64,000 nt of DNA, taken from NCBI RefSeq assembly GCF_000294775.2, contig NZ_CP015506.1:1711501-1775500 (forward strand). Reading direction: 5' to 3'. Made by a program: the position numbers and the translations under genes. The notes beneath the pieces are model-generated. The model searched no databases and was not told where the DNA came from. It saw only the letters and a list, made by a program, of their open reading frames with translations. This document shows, piece after piece, positions 1 through 9,752 of the stretch. Every line of letters begins with the position of its first letter. Positions within the stretch are counted from its first letter, which is position 1. Source of the stretch: Cytobacillus oceanisediminis 2691. Lineage in GTDB: Bacteria > Bacillota > Bacilli > Bacillales > Cytobacillaceae.

Positions 1-542
1 TTAGCCAGGCAATTGAAGCAAATCAGTCACAAATTGAAGATTATGTTATTGAGAATGACCGCAGAAACTCAGCGATTCCACTGCTTGATATGAAAAATAT
101 TAAAGCCCGCATTGAGCCGGGGGCAATCATCCGCGACCAGGTTGAAATCGGTGATAACGCTGTAATCATGATGGGGGCATCCATTAATATTGGTTCAGTG
201 ATCGGAGAAGGTACAATGATTGACATGAATGTTGTCCTTGGCGGAAGAGCAACAGTCGGCAAGAATTGCCATATTGGAGCAGGAACTGTGTTGGCTGGAG
301 TTATTGAGCCTCCTTCAGCAAAACCTGTTGTTGTAGAAGATGATGTAGTTATAGGAGCCAATGCAGTGGTTCTGGAAGGTGTAACTGTTGGTAAGGGTGC
401 AGTAGTTGCGGCAGGTGCGATTGTCATTGATGATGTGCCTCCTTACACTGTGGTGGCAGGAACACCAGCTCGTGTAATTAAAGAGATTGATGAAAAGACT
501 AAGTCTAAAACAGAAATTAAGCAGGAGCTTCGCCAATTATAA
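1..542 (+). CDS. dapH: Tetrahydrodipicolinate N-acetyltransferase, 5' truncated
   Basis: The open frame enters from the left edge (first full codon at base 3) and stops at 540-542, leaving about 179 C-terminal residues of a family member usually near 236 residues long. The visible part is a left-handed beta-helix of hexapeptide repeats, with recurrent I-G-x-x-A/V units. This fold is typical of DapD/DapH acyltransferases, which acetylate tetrahydrodipicolinate in the cytosol for meso-diaminopimelate and lysine synthesis. The next gene encodes the matching deacetylase, which favours the acetyl over the succinyl branch. The N-terminal domain lies outside the window. Confidence 0.93.
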   Translation, partial: SQAIEANQSQIEDYVIENDRRNSAIPLLDMKNIKARIEPGAIIRDQVEIGDNAVIMMGASINIGSVIGEGTMIDMNVVLGGRATVGKNCHIGAGTVLAGVIEPPSAKPVVVEDDVVIGANAVVLEGVTVGKGAVVAAGAIVIDDVPPYTVVAGTPARVIKEIDEKTKSKTEIKQELRQL

Positions 543-550
543 GAGTTTGA

Positions 551-577
551 AAGCGTGGATTGCGATCCGCGCTTTTT
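551..577 (+). terminator. Intrinsic terminator after dapH
   Basis: A 10-bp stem (551-560 with 565-574, one G-T pair), a 4-nt loop and a short T run. ykuR follows after 86 nt, so the terminator may only attenuate expression of the deacetylase gene. Confidence 0.7.
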
Positions 578-662
578 CTAAAGGTGAAAGCCTTTTGGTT
601 ACCCAAGACTGCTATAGCGTTAATGAAATATAAGGGGCATTTTTAACAAGGGGGAAGAAAGT

Positions 663-1787
663 TTGGACACAAACAATCCATTCGTTGCATTACGGCGGGA
701 GCTGCACAAAATACCGGAGTTAGGGTTCCGTGAATTTAAAACACAGCAGTTTCTATTAGATTACCTGTATTCTCTTCCTCAGGACAGCATGGAAATTAAA
801 ACTTGGAAAACAGGTATTCTTGTGAAAATCAGCGGCAGGAATCCGTCCAAGATGATTGGGTATCGTGCTGATATAGACGGCCTCCCAATCATTGAGGAAA
901 CAGGCCTGCCGTTCAAATCCGTGCATAGTGAACAAATGCATGCCTGCGGACATGATTTTCATATGTCGATTGCACTTGGCCTAATAGCAAAATTTATAGA
1001 AGAACGCATTAACGATGATTTACTGTTTATATTTCAGCCAGCAGAAGAAGGGCCTGGCGGAGCAGAACCCATGCTTAAATCTGAAATAATGAAAGAATGG
1101 AAGCCGGATATGATATTGGCTCTCCATATTGCTCCAGAATATCCCGTCGGAACAATCGCATTGAGAGAAGGGCTGCTGTTTGCAAATACCTCAGAACTTT
1201 TCATTGATTTAAAAGGAAAAGGGGGACATGCAGCATATCCGCATAATACCAATGATATGGTTGTGGCAGCATGTACTTTGGTCAGCCAGCTTCAGTCCAT
1301 CATTTCAAGGAGCATTGATCCTTTGGACAGTGCAGTCGTTACAATCGGAAAAATTACAGGTGGCACCGTTCAAAACATCATAGCTGAAAAAGCGAGGCTT
1401 GAAGGTACCATCCGAACGTTATCCCCTGAATCAATGAAAAAGGTAAAAAGCAGGATTCAGGCGCTAGTAAAAGGAATTGAAGTTGGGTATGAATGTGAAG
1501 CTTCAATCGACTATGGAAGCATGTATCATCAGGTTTACAATGAGACAGCCTTAACGAAGGAATTCATGGAGTTTGCGCGTTCCAACACAGACATAAACGT
1601 TGTTGAATGCCGGGAAGCCATGACAGGTGAGGACTTCGGATATATGCTTGAAGAAATTCCAGGCTTCATGTTTTGGCTTGGGGTCGATTCAGAATACGGA
1701 CTTCATCATGCCAGGCTGAATCCAAATGAAGCGGCAATCGAAAAAGCGATTGAATTGATTGCAGCATATTTAAGGTATAAAGGATAA
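663..1787 (+). CDS. ykuR: N-acetyldiaminopimelate deacetylase (M20 peptidase family)
   Basis: 374 residues starting at TTG 663, with an AAGGGGG ribosome-binding site about 8 nt upstream. M20/amidohydrolase family: R-A-D-I-D-G near residues 68-73, H-A-C-G-H-D at 93-98 and Q-P-A-E-E-G at 125-130 supply the metal ligands and the catalytic glutamate, and a lid dimerisation domain sits in the middle. It removes the acetyl group from N-acetyl-LL-diaminopimelate in the lysine/peptidoglycan pathway. It follows dapH as in B. subtilis, which supports this substrate over the hippurate or indole-acetyl amino acids used by close relatives. Confidence 0.92.
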   Translation: MDTNNPFVALRRELHKIPELGFREFKTQQFLLDYLYSLPQDSMEIKTWKTGILVKISGRNPSKMIGYRADIDGLPIIEETGLPFKSVHSEQMHACGHDFHMSIALGLIAKFIEERINDDLLFIFQPAEEGPGGAEPMLKSEIMKEWKPDMILALHIAPEYPVGTIALREGLLFANTSELFIDLKGKGGHAAYPHNTNDMVVAACTLVSQLQSIISRSIDPLDSAVVTIGKITGGTVQNIIAEKARLEGTIRTLSPESMKKVKSRIQALVKGIEVGYECEASIDYGSMYHQVYNETALTKEFMEFARSNTDINVVECREAMTGEDFGYMLEEIPGFMFWLGVDSEYGLHHARLNPNEAAIEKAIELIAAYLRYKG

Positions 1788-1834
1788 GTCAGCTCATTTT
1801 GCAATAAGTATTTACTAAATAAAGTGGAAATGTT

Positions 1835-1885
1835 AAAAAAGCTGATTTCGCAGCACCTTTTTAGGTTCTGCGAAATCAGCTTTTT
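1835..1885. terminator. Bidirectional terminator between ykuR and ykuT
   Basis: Perfect 13-bp stem (1841-1853 with 1868-1880), flanked by an A run on the left and a T run on the right, so it can stop transcription of both convergent genes. Confidence 0.9.
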
Positions 1886-1895
1886 GCTTACGGTT

Positions 1896-2756
1896 TTATC
1901 CGGCAGCACTTTCTGATCCTGCGTGTTTTTGAATGAGCACCTGATGAGGGAATGGAATTTCGATTCCGTTAGCTTCCAGGGCTTCCTTCAGTGCTTTTCT
2001 CAGCTGCCGTTCGACAGCCCACTGTTCCATGTTTTCTGTCTTTGCAATAATTCTTAATACAACATCCGATGAGCCTAATGTTTGTACGCCAATGACATTA
2101 GGTCCTTCCACAATCGCCTGGTTTACTTCGGCGATTTTGTCGCAGGTTTCCTGAAGTACTGTGATAGCTTCATCAATATTGTCATCATAGGAGATTCCTA
2201 TATCAACCAGTGCGCGCATATTGCCGCGGGAATGATTGCTCAGACTGGTAATCTCCCGGTTCGGGATATAATGCAATGTACCGTCAAAACCGCGGATTTG
2301 AGTAGTTTTTAATCCAATTTGCTCCACTATTCCTGAGTAGCTTCCGGTAGTAACATAATCACCGACATCAATTTGCCTTTCCAGCAATATAAAAAATCCT
2401 GTTACTACATCGCTGACAAGGCCTTGAGCTCCAAAGCCGACCGCCAATCCGACTACCCCGGCACCGGCAAGAATGGCAGTTGCTTTTATACCGAAAATCT
2501 GAAGAATCGTAACAGCAAAAATAAAAATAAGTACGTAAGAGAAAATGTTTTTAGCAAGACTTTGCAGTGTCTTCGATCTTCCCGGAGATATTCTTTCCTT
2601 CCTCCCGATTCCCTCAAAACTTTTATGTATTATTTTATTCCCCGCAGACTTAACGATTAAAAATGCAAAATAGATAGCTGCCAGCTTTAATAGAATAAGT
2701 CCGGCATCAATCAGCAGGGCTTCCCAATTTATTTGCGATAAATTTAGATTCTCCAT
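1896..2756 (-). CDS. ykuT: Small-conductance mechanosensitive channel, MscS family
   Basis: 286 residues from the ATG at 2756, which has an AAAGGAAG site; a longer frame to 2819 lacks one. An N-terminal membrane helix (about residues 12-36) is followed by two more hydrophobic segments. The pore helix is rich in Gly and Ala (A-I-L-A-G-A-G-V-V-G-L-A-V-G-F-G-A-Q), the hallmark of MscS. A cytosolic beta domain follows with Q-I-G-L-K-T-T and a P-N-R-E-I motif. The protein should open under membrane tension to release solutes after hypo-osmotic shock. It lies in the same place as B. subtilis ykuT and is transcribed against ykuR. Confidence 0.92.
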   Translation of the reverse strand: MENLNLSQINWEALLIDAGLILLKLAAIYFAFLIVKSAGNKIIHKSFEGIGRKERISPGRSKTLQSLAKNIFSYVLIFIFAVTILQIFGIKATAILAGAGVVGLAVGFGAQGLVSDVVTGFFILLERQIDVGDYVTTGSYSGIVEQIGLKTTQIRGFDGTLHYIPNREITSLSNHSRGNMRALVDIGISYDDNIDEAITVLQETCDKIAEVNQAIVEGPNVIGVQTLGSSDVVLRIIAKTENMEQWAVERQLRKALKEALEANGIEIPFPHQVLIQKHAGSESAAG

Positions 2757-3093
2757 TCTAACGCTTCCTTTCAGTATGATTAAAGTCATCATTTTATCGC
2801 AACAGCACTTTATATGCAAACGGTTAGCCTTTCTATCATTCGGGCAGCTCTATATACTGGCTGGATGTGAAAAACTAAATTACTGATATGCAGGATTTTA
2901 GATCGAAAGCCTTTTAGCGATTTCAAAGGGTATTAATAAAGATTAGGAGTTTGAATAGACTCATTAAGAAGATAAGCTTAAAAAAAGTGGAAAAATCAAA
3001 CAAAAAGGGGTGGAAAAATACTTCGAAACTCGATATATTTAATATTACGTTCTAACTTTTCTAATTTTTCCGCAAATTAAAGGGGGCATGCAG
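2757..3093. other. Divergent intergenic region, ykuT / ABC exporter
   Basis: About 340 nt without a gene. It must hold promoters for both divergent transcripts, but I see no convincing operator, riboswitch or hairpin. The end near 3081 carries the AGGGGG ribosome-binding site of the ABC gene. Confidence 0.5.
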
Positions 3094-4848
3094 ATGGAAA
3101 CATTTAAAAAGTTAAAGCAATATTACTGGCCATATAAACATTACTTTCTCTGGTCCATATTCTTTCTGTTTATTGTGACAGCGATTACGGTTGTGTATCC
3201 AATGATCCTTCAGCTGACAATTGATGAGGTTGTCATTGGGGGAAATTATGGGTGGATACCTTATTTGGCTTTAGGCTTCATTGCCATAATGGGTGTAAAA
3301 GGGGCAGCGACATATATCCATCAGTACACTGGTGATTTGTTTGGGATCACATCGGTCTATAAACTTAGAAATGTACTTTATGAAAAGCTGCAGTTCTTGC
3401 CGTTTCGATATTATGACAATGCAAAAACAGGCGATTTAATGTCTCGGCTTACTGCTGATGTTGAGGGGTTCCGTTTTTTTCTTTCATTCGGATTTTCTGA
3501 ACTCATACGTTTTGTTTTACTGATCTTTATCAGTGTTTCGGTCATGTTTTATTATTCTATTCCACTGGCGATTGTCACTCTTATTACGCTGCCTTTTCTT
3601 GCGGTAGTCACCTTTAAATTCGATAAAGCTGTGCATCCGGCATTCCGGAGCATCCGCAAATCATTCGGACGGCTGAATACAAAAGTTCAGGAGAATATAA
3701 GCGGAATTAATACAGTGAAGTCATTATCACGGGAAGATTTTGAGATAAATAAATTCAATGACTCTAACAGTGACTATAAAGATAAATATCTCTTTACATC
3801 GGATATTTGGGCTAAGTATTTTCCTTTAATGGAGTTTCTGGGCAATTTAAGTGTTGTATTGCTCCTGGCTTACGGAGGTTATCTTGTTATGGCTGGCAGT
3901 CTGAAGCCAGGGGAGCTTGTCGCTTTTTACAGCCTTCTCTGGTATATTATGTGGCCTATTATGAACCTTGGATTCATCGTTAATCTCTTTTCTCAGTCCA
4001 AAGCTTCCGGAGAGCGGCTTATTGAGATCCTTGAGGCAGATAATGAAATTGAGGATATAGAATCATGTGTTAAAGCAGAACGTTTGCTGGGTGAGGTGGA
4101 ATTTCGCAATGTTACGCTGAAATATACCCAGGATGATAATGACGCTTTATCCAACATCTCTTTTCATGCTGAGCCAGGAAAGGTAATTGGGTTAATAGGC
4201 TCGACAGGATCAGGAAAAACGAGCTTAACACAGCTTATGACAAGATTTTATGAGCCAGTTGAAGGTCATGTGATTATAGATGGTGTAAATGTGCAGGAAT
4301 ACTCTCTTCAATCTCTGAGAAGAAATATCGGCTTTGTTCTCCAGGAATCCTTTTTGTTTTCTTCTTCGATTAAAGCAAATATTGCATTCGGAAAGCCTGA
4401 ATCCACTATGGAGGAAATCATTGAAGCTGCCAAACGTGCACAGGCACATGAATTTATCATGGAGCTTCCTGATCAATACGATACCGTTCTTGGCGAAAGG
4501 GGCATGGGGCTTTCAGGCGGCCAGAAGCAAAGGATTGCGATAGCAAGGGCCATCTGTGCAGATCCCAGTATTTTAGTATTGGATGATGCAACAAGTGCTG
4601 TGGATATGGAAACAGAATTCAGAATACAAAAAGCCTTGAAAGAAGTAATGGCTGATCGAACTACCTTTATCATTGCCCACCGGATTTCTTCCCTGAAGCA
4701 TGCAGATGAAATACTTGTACTAGAGAACGGGAGAGTGGCAGAACGGGGAACACATGAAAAGCTTCTTAAAAATAATGGCCCATATCAGCGGATTTACGAT
4801 ATTCAATATCAGGACCGCGATAAGGTTCTCCAATCAAATGCAGGCTAG
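3094..4848 (+). CDS. ABC exporter half-transporter (heterodimer subunit 1)
   Basis: 584 residues. ATG 3094 is preferred because AGGGGG at 3081-3086 lies 7 nt before it; an ATG at 3088 would be only 1 nt from that site. Six transmembrane helices precede a nucleotide-binding domain with Walker A (G-S-T-G-S-G-K-T), an intact L-S-G-G-Q signature, Walker B and an H-loop histidine. The residue after the Walker B aspartate is Asp (V-L-D-D) instead of the catalytic Glu. That is typical of the degenerate-site partner in heterodimeric exporters such as BmrC/BmrD and YfiB/YfiC. The next gene, 11 nt away, encodes the partner. Substrate unknown; lipid or drug efflux is the family norm. Confidence 0.88.
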   Translation: METFKKLKQYYWPYKHYFLWSIFFLFIVTAITVVYPMILQLTIDEVVIGGNYGWIPYLALGFIAIMGVKGAATYIHQYTGDLFGITSVYKLRNVLYEKLQFLPFRYYDNAKTGDLMSRLTADVEGFRFFLSFGFSELIRFVLLIFISVSVMFYYSIPLAIVTLITLPFLAVVTFKFDKAVHPAFRSIRKSFGRLNTKVQENISGINTVKSLSREDFEINKFNDSNSDYKDKYLFTSDIWAKYFPLMEFLGNLSVVLLLAYGGYLVMAGSLKPGELVAFYSLLWYIMWPIMNLGFIVNLFSQSKASGERLIEILEADNEIEDIESCVKAERLLGEVEFRNVTLKYTQDDNDALSNISFHAEPGKVIGLIGSTGSGKTSLTQLMTRFYEPVEGHVIIDGVNVQEYSLQSLRRNIGFVLQESFLFSSSIKANIAFGKPESTMEEIIEAAKRAQAHEFIMELPDQYDTVLGERGMGLSGGQKQRIAIARAICADPSILVLDDATSAVDMETEFRIQKALKEVMADRTTFIIAHRISSLKHADEILVLENGRVAERGTHEKLLKNNGPYQRIYDIQYQDRDKVLQSNAG

Positions 4849-4859
4849 GAGGTGCCTCC

Positions 4860-6683
4860 TTGAAAAAAAATAAAACAAAAAATGAAAATGTGTTAAATAG
4901 ATTTCAATACTCAGCCGACGAAATTATTGAGAAGCCTTTTAACTGGAAGCAAATGCTGCGCTTATTCAGTTATATGGAGCCATACAGAAAAAATTTACTT
5001 CCGCTCTCAATTATTATGGTATTAATAAATACAGCAGTCAGGCTTATAATTCCCATCTTAATCGGTGTGTATACGTTAGATAAAGCTTTGATTGAAAAGG
5101 ACGGCAGGCTGCTCGCCATTCTGGTTTCAGTGATTGCAGTACTCTATACCATTTCATATGCTGCAAACTATTACAGGATAAAATGGATGAATAAGCTTGG
5201 CCAAAGTGTAATTTATGATCTTCGGAAACATTTATTTACACACGTACAGACGCTTTCGCATCGTTTTTTTGATCAGCGTTCAGCAGGATCCATACTGGTA
5301 AGGATTATGAATGACATAAATTCGCTTCAGGAGCTGTTTACCAATGGGGTCATAAATCTGCTGATGGATCTGATTATGCTGGCAGGGATTTTTATTATTT
5401 TATTTACACTAAGCCCAGAACTGACTCTGGCAATCATGGTCATTTTGCCCATCATGTTTTTTATCTCGACCAGCTTGCGCAGAAATATCCGCAGATCGTG
5501 GCAAACGGTCCGGTTAAAACAATCCAAATTGAATTCTCACTTAAATGAAAGCATTCAGGGGATAAGGATTACCCAGTCTTTTACACAGGAAAAAGAGAAT
5601 ATGGCATTCTTTGATGGTGTGAATACTGAGAACTTTGAAAGCTGGAGAAATGCATCTCAGAAAAATGCAATGTTCAGGCCGCTGGTTGAATTGACCAATG
5701 CCCTGGGTACCGCTGTACTGATTTGGTTTGGGGCACATCTGATTCAGGATGGGTCAATCTCAATCGGTGTATTTGTTTCTTTTGCCTTTTATTTAGGGAT
5801 GTTCTGGGAGCCTATTTCCCGTCTTGGAATGGTTTATAACCAGCTTCTCATGGGAATGGCTTCCTCTGAACGAATCTTTGAGTTTCTTGATGAGAAACCA
5901 ATTGTATCAGAAAGGAACGATGCATTTCATTTACAGGAGATAAAAGGGAAGATTGAATTTGAGAATGTCACATTTTCCTATGATGAAAAAAGAACAGCCT
6001 TAAATGGGGTTTGCCTTGAGATAAAAGCAGGGCAAACCGCGGCGCTTGTGGGGCATACAGGATCAGGTAAAACGACCATAGCAAATTTAATCAGCCGCTT
6101 TTATGATCCTTCGGGAGGTTCTGTAAAAATAGATGGCTATGACCTGAAGGATGTATCTTTATCAAGTTTGCGCAAGCAAATCAGTGTGGTGCTGCAGGAC
6201 ACTTTCATATTTTCCGGAACAATCTATGATAACATCCGTTTTGGCAGACCTGATGCAACTGATGAAGAAGTAGTGGAAGCAGCCAAAGCCGTTGGTGCAC
6301 ATGGGTTTATTGCAAAACTTTCAAAGGGATACGAGACTGAAGTGGAGGAAAGAGGAAATATATTATCGGTGGGTGAGAGGCAACTCCTCTCCTTTGCCCG
6401 TGCTTTACTTGCAGACCCTCGTATTCTTATACTAGATGAAGCTACTGCCAGTATTGACACTGAGACAGAGGTCAAAATCCAGCAGGCTTTAAAAACACTC
6501 TTAAAGGGAAGAACGGCAATTATTATTGCCCATAGGCTATCCACAATCCGTGAATCCGATCAAATCTTTGTGCTTGATCATGGAAATATTTTAGAAAAAG
6601 GAAATCATGAAGAATTAATGAATGCAAAAGGTGAATATTATCATTTGGTAAAAGCACAATTCAATATGCTTGATGCAATGTGA
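4860..6683 (+). CDS. ABC exporter half-transporter (heterodimer subunit 2)
   Basis: 607 residues from TTG 4860; the AGGAGGTG site overlaps the stop region of the preceding gene, implying coupled translation. An N-terminal cytosolic extension of about 35 residues precedes six membrane helices and an ATPase domain. Walker A (G-H-T-G-S-G-K-T), Walker B with catalytic Glu (L-I-L-D-E-A) and the H-loop are intact. The signature is degenerate, L-S-V-G-E instead of L-S-G-G-Q. This complements subunit 1, so one ATP site should be catalytic and the other structural. Length and extension look more like YfiC than YheH/BmrD, but that is from memory. Confidence 0.88.
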   Translation: MKKNKTKNENVLNRFQYSADEIIEKPFNWKQMLRLFSYMEPYRKNLLPLSIIMVLINTAVRLIIPILIGVYTLDKALIEKDGRLLAILVSVIAVLYTISYAANYYRIKWMNKLGQSVIYDLRKHLFTHVQTLSHRFFDQRSAGSILVRIMNDINSLQELFTNGVINLLMDLIMLAGIFIILFTLSPELTLAIMVILPIMFFISTSLRRNIRRSWQTVRLKQSKLNSHLNESIQGIRITQSFTQEKENMAFFDGVNTENFESWRNASQKNAMFRPLVELTNALGTAVLIWFGAHLIQDGSISIGVFVSFAFYLGMFWEPISRLGMVYNQLLMGMASSERIFEFLDEKPIVSERNDAFHLQEIKGKIEFENVTFSYDEKRTALNGVCLEIKAGQTAALVGHTGSGKTTIANLISRFYDPSGGSVKIDGYDLKDVSLSSLRKQISVVLQDTFIFSGTIYDNIRFGRPDATDEEVVEAAKAVGAHGFIAKLSKGYETEVEERGNILSVGERQLLSFARALLADPRILILDEATASIDTETEVKIQQALKTLLKGRTAIIIAHRLSTIRESDQIFVLDHGNILEKGNHEELMNAKGEYYHLVKAQFNMLDAM

Positions 6684-6690
6684 ATGAACA

Positions 6691-6728
6691 AAAAAACCTC
6701 CGAGCGTCCGAGCGGAGGTTTTATTTTA
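6691..6728 (+). terminator. Terminator after ABC exporter operon
   Basis: 8-bp G+C-rich stem (6695-6702 with 6713-6720) followed by a T-rich stretch. Confidence 0.85.
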
Positions 6729-6816
6729 TCAGGAAGGAATATCTAATAGCTATACTTCTGTTTATGCTAATATGGTATTATTGTCTATATTGCTAACTAT
6801 TCTGGGGGAAGATAGG

Positions 6817-7476
6817 ATGAAGAAAGAATTTGCTGTTATCGGACTTGGACGTTTTGGAGGAAGCATCTGCCATGCTCTGGCTGAAGAAGGAATGGAAGTA
6901 ATGGCGATTGATGTAAATGAAGACCGGGTGAACGAATTCGCGAAAATCGCTTCACACGCAGTGGTTGGCGATACCACGGATGAATCCGTTATCAAGAGTT
7001 TGGGAATACGCAATTTTGACCATGTTATCGTAGCAATTGGCGATAATATTCAAGCCTCCATCCTGACGACTTTAATTTTAAAAGAGGTAGGAGTTAAAAA
7101 AATTACGGTTAAAGCTCAAAATGATTATCATGCAAAGGTATTGAGGAAAATAGGGGCAGATCATGTTGTTCATCCTGAACGGGATATGGGCAGAAGAATA
7201 GCCCATAGTATCGTTTCAAATAATGTTCTGGATTATCTGGAACTATCAGATGAGCATAGCATAGTAGAAATTGTTGCTAATGAAAAACTTGCTGGCCATA
7301 GCATTATTGATCTTGATATCCGTGCAAAGTACGGAATCAACATTGTTGCCATCAAAAGAAAAAATGAAATTATTGTGTCTCCGCAGGCGAATGAAAAAAT
7401 ACAATTTGACGACATCCTTATAGTTATTGGAGCAGACGTAGATATCAACCGTTTTGAAAAGAAAGTGATGTCTTAA
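6817..7476 (+). CDS. ktrC: Potassium uptake regulatory subunit (RCK/TrkA-N protein)
   Basis: 219 residues from ATG 6817, with a GGGGGAAGATAGG site just upstream; an in-frame ATG at 6772 lacks one. The N-terminal Rossmann RCK domain carries G-L-G-R-F-G near residues 9-14 and a D-V-N acidic end of beta-2 that binds the nucleotide ribose. The C-terminal RCK_C domain (about 135-219) is where c-di-AMP binds in KtrC homologues. It forms a cytosolic octameric ring that gates a KtrB/KtrD-type membrane pore, which is not encoded here. It sits beside rnjA as in B. subtilis. Similar length to KtrC (221 residues). Confidence 0.9.
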   Translation: MKKEFAVIGLGRFGGSICHALAEEGMEVMAIDVNEDRVNEFAKIASHAVVGDTTDESVIKSLGIRNFDHVIVAIGDNIQASILTTLILKEVGVKKITVKAQNDYHAKVLRKIGADHVVHPERDMGRRIAHSIVSNNVLDYLELSDEHSIVEIVANEKLAGHSIIDLDIRAKYGINIVAIKRKNEIIVSPQANEKIQFDDILIVIGADVDINRFEKKVMS

Positions 7477-7480
7477 TTTG

Positions 7481-7522
7481 AAAAAGGCTGTATCTCTTAC
7501 TAGAGAGATACAGCCTTTTTTT
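7481..7522. terminator. Bidirectional terminator ktrC / rnjA
   Basis: Perfect 12-bp stem (7486-7497 with 7504-7515) with an A run before it and a T run after it, between two convergent genes. Confidence 0.92.
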
Positions 7523-7567
7523 CTTATACTAAATACATTATAGATTCACACGAGCCCATGAAGGTTA

Positions 7568-9235
7568 TTAAACTTCCATGATAATCGGTAAAATCATTGG
7601 ACGGCGCTTTGTTTTTTCATAAAGGAAGGGTGCAAGTGTGTCAGTGATTTCATTCTTGATTTCTGACCATTGAGTTGTTCTGCGTTCCATAACTTTGCTT
7701 AAGTGTTTTGTAATGAGTGCCTGTGCATCATTGATTAAATCTCCGGATTCCCTCATGTAGACGAATCCGCGGGAAATTAAGTCAGGGCCAGCAGCAATTT
7801 TGAAATCCTTCATATTGATGCTCACTACGACAACCACTAAACCTTCTTCAGATAGAATGCGGCGGTCCCGTAAAACGATATTTCCGATATCACCAATTCC
7901 GCTTCCGTCAATATAAACAGAACCAGACGGTATTTTACCTGCTACTTGAGCAGAATCTTCGCTCAGGGCCAGGACTTCACCATTATCCATGATGAAGCAG
8001 TTTTCTTCATCTACTCCACAATCCACAGCTAATTTGGCATGCATTTTCTGCATTCTGTATTCACCATGAATCGGCATGAAGAATTTCGGCTTAATTAAAC
8101 GAAGCATTAGTTTTTGTTCTTCCTGGCCGCCATGACCGGATGTATGAATATCGCTTAATTTGCCATAAATGACTTCTGCACCTGCACGGGAAAGTCTGTC
8201 AATAGTTCTGCTGACACTAATTGTGTTCCCGGGAATGGGTGAGGAAGAGAATACAACAGTGTCGCCAGGAATGATTTGGATCTGGCGATGCGTTCCGTTA
8301 GCAATTCTTGATAGGGCTGCCATTGGCTCTCCCTGGCTTCCTGTACATAGGATTGTCACCTGGTTGGCTGGAAGTCTATTAATTTGATGCGCATCAATAA
8401 AGGTGTCTTTTGGTGCCTGAATATAACCCAATTCCTGTCCGATATTTATAGCTGCTTCCATGCTTCTTCCAAAAACTGCAATCTTTCGGCCATTCGTGAC
8501 GGCCGCTTCAGTCACCTGCTGAAGACGGTGAATATTAGAAGCGAAAGTGGCAAAGATAATCCGTCCTTCAACTTTGCGGAAGATGTCATGTATGCTGTCG
8601 CCAACTCGGCGTTCAGACATGGTGAATTCAGGTATTTCACTGTTTGTGCTGTCAGAAAGCAGACAAAGGACGCCTTCCTTTCCGATTTCAGCCATTTTTG
8701 TCAAGTTGGCCGGCTCTCCCACAGGAGTGAAGTCGAATTTGAAGTCCCCAGTGTGAACAACTTGTCCAGGCGGCGTTTTAACAACGATGCCATATGAATC
8801 AGGGATACTGTGAGTCGTCCGGAAAAAAGTCACAGAAGTTTTCCGGAACTTAATGATATCGTCTTCCTTGATTTCATGAAGAGTGGTTTGTCTCAAGAGT
8901 CCGTGTTCTTCAAGTTTGTTTCTTAGTAGGCCAAGGGCCAGCTTTCCGCCGTAGACAGGGATGTTAACTTCTCTTAGGAGATATGGAATTCCACCGATAT
9001 GGTCTTCGTGCCCATGAGTGATAAATAATCCCTTAATCTTATCTTCATTTTTCACTAAGTAAGTGTAATCAGGAATAACATAATCGATTCCAAGTAGCTC
9101 GTCCTCAGGGAATTTAATTCCAGCATCAATCAGGATAATTTCATCCTGGAATTGGACAGCGTAAGTATTTTTTCCGATTTCACCCAGTCCGCCCAGGGCA
9201 AAAACGGCTGTTTGATCATTTTTAACAAATTTCAT
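7568..9235 (-). CDS. rnjA: Ribonuclease J1
   Basis: 555 residues, full length for RNase J1. Metallo-beta-lactamase/beta-CASP fold: H-G-H-E-D-H-I-G-G at residues 74-82 binds the two zinc ions, with further metal ligands at H-T-G-D-F and at S-D-S-T-N. The beta-CASP domain in the middle ends in H-T-S-G-H-G, and the C-terminal domain drives tetramerisation. It is a 5'-3' exo- and endoribonuclease central to mRNA decay and 16S maturation. It lies 3 nt after rpoY on the same strand, so the two are co-transcribed, as in B. subtilis. Confidence 0.97.
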   Translation of the reverse strand: MKFVKNDQTAVFALGGLGEIGKNTYAVQFQDEIILIDAGIKFPEDELLGIDYVIPDYTYLVKNEDKIKGLFITHGHEDHIGGIPYLLREVNIPVYGGKLALGLLRNKLEEHGLLRQTTLHEIKEDDIIKFRKTSVTFFRTTHSIPDSYGIVVKTPPGQVVHTGDFKFDFTPVGEPANLTKMAEIGKEGVLCLLSDSTNSEIPEFTMSERRVGDSIHDIFRKVEGRIIFATFASNIHRLQQVTEAAVTNGRKIAVFGRSMEAAINIGQELGYIQAPKDTFIDAHQINRLPANQVTILCTGSQGEPMAALSRIANGTHRQIQIIPGDTVVFSSSPIPGNTISVSRTIDRLSRAGAEVIYGKLSDIHTSGHGGQEEQKLMLRLIKPKFFMPIHGEYRMQKMHAKLAVDCGVDEENCFIMDNGEVLALSEDSAQVAGKIPSGSVYIDGSGIGDIGNIVLRDRRILSEEGLVVVVVSINMKDFKIAAGPDLISRGFVYMRESGDLINDAQALITKHLSKVMERRTTQWSEIKNEITDTLAPFLYEKTKRRPMILPIIMEV

Positions 9236-9238
9236 AAA

Positions 9239-9451
9239 TTACTCAATCTCCAATACTTTAAAGTCTTCATTTTGTCTTTCGTATTCCAGGAATTCTCCTT
9301 GGACAGATGTTACAAATTCAATATTATAGTTGCGGTCAGCCAGCTTTAAGCGAACGTCTCTCTCAGAATCGCCTTCCACAAAAATGGTTTTTGTTTTTTC
9401 TCTAACCGGTACCTCTGTCTTAGAATCCTGATAATATACCTTGAAAATCAT
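9239..9451 (-). CDS. rpoY: RNA polymerase epsilon subunit
   Basis: 70 residues, ATG at 9451 with a GGAGAGATAGA site. The small acidic protein begins with M-I-F-K-V-Y-Y-Q and contains the conserved [11 protein letters not shown] segment of the YkzG/RpoY family. Epsilon binds the core RNA polymerase of Firmicutes near the secondary channel and structurally resembles the phage protein Gp2. Gene order rpoY-rnjA is conserved across Bacillales. Confidence 0.93.
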   Translation of the reverse strand: MIFKVYYQDSKTEVPVREKTKTIFVEGDSERDVRLKLADRNYNIEFVTSVQGEFLEYERQNEDFKVLEIE

Positions 9452-9503
9452 TTCTATCTCTCCTTAATCCGATAAAAAACTTTTATCTAATATATAAAAT
9501 AAT

Positions 9504-9520
9504 AACATGTATTACATGTT
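9504..9520. promoter_or_regulatory. Perfect 17-bp palindrome upstream of rpoY-rnjA
   Basis: AACATGTA-T-TACATGTT, 8-bp arms around one central base, centred about 60 nt before the rpoY start codon. The position suits an operator over the rpoY promoter. I do not recognise the binding protein. Confidence 0.5.
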
Positions 9521-9605
9521 TTTTCCTGCCGGATATGAATAATAAATTCTTCTCAGTGCTAATATGCTCCCGAATCTATGTAAAAAAGTATACTGATAAC
9601 CAATT

Positions 9606-9644
9606 TACAATAAGGAAGGAGCCCTTCGCAAGTTTGAAGGGCTC
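9606..9644 (-). terminator. Hairpin downstream of 23-codon gene
   Basis: Perfect 9-bp G+C-rich stem (9619-9627 with 9636-9644). On the minus strand it lies 8 nt past the stop codon of the small gene and is followed by a pyrimidine-rich but imperfect T tract. Confidence 0.6.
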
Positions 9645-9651
9645 AAATTTG

Positions 9652-9723
9652 TCAGGCAATTGATTTTTTTCGAAGCATTTCATTCCACTGTTTTAAAAGC
9701 TTCTTTCTCAGCTTCTTTAACAT
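9652..9723 (-). CDS. Possible 23-residue basic amphipathic peptide
   Basis: ATG at 9723 to TGA at 9652-9654, with a clear TAAGGAG site 10 nt upstream of the start and a hairpin right after the stop. The peptide is Lys/Arg-rich with leucines spaced as in an amphipathic helix (begins M-L-K-K-L-R-K-K-L-L-K-Q-W) and has one Trp. No signal peptide and no family that I recognise. It could be a regulatory or membrane-active micro-protein, or the coding part of a small RNA. Support comes only from the ribosome-binding site, the codon frame and the hairpin. Confidence 0.5.
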   Translation of the reverse strand: MLKKLRKKLLKQWNEMLRKKSIA

Positions 9724-9752
9724 AGTGGATCAACTCCTTACTTTCTATTTTA

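Noticed and set aside
2373-2660. Plus-strand frame opposite ykuT
   Set aside because: Antisense shadow of a clear MscS gene; no start site.
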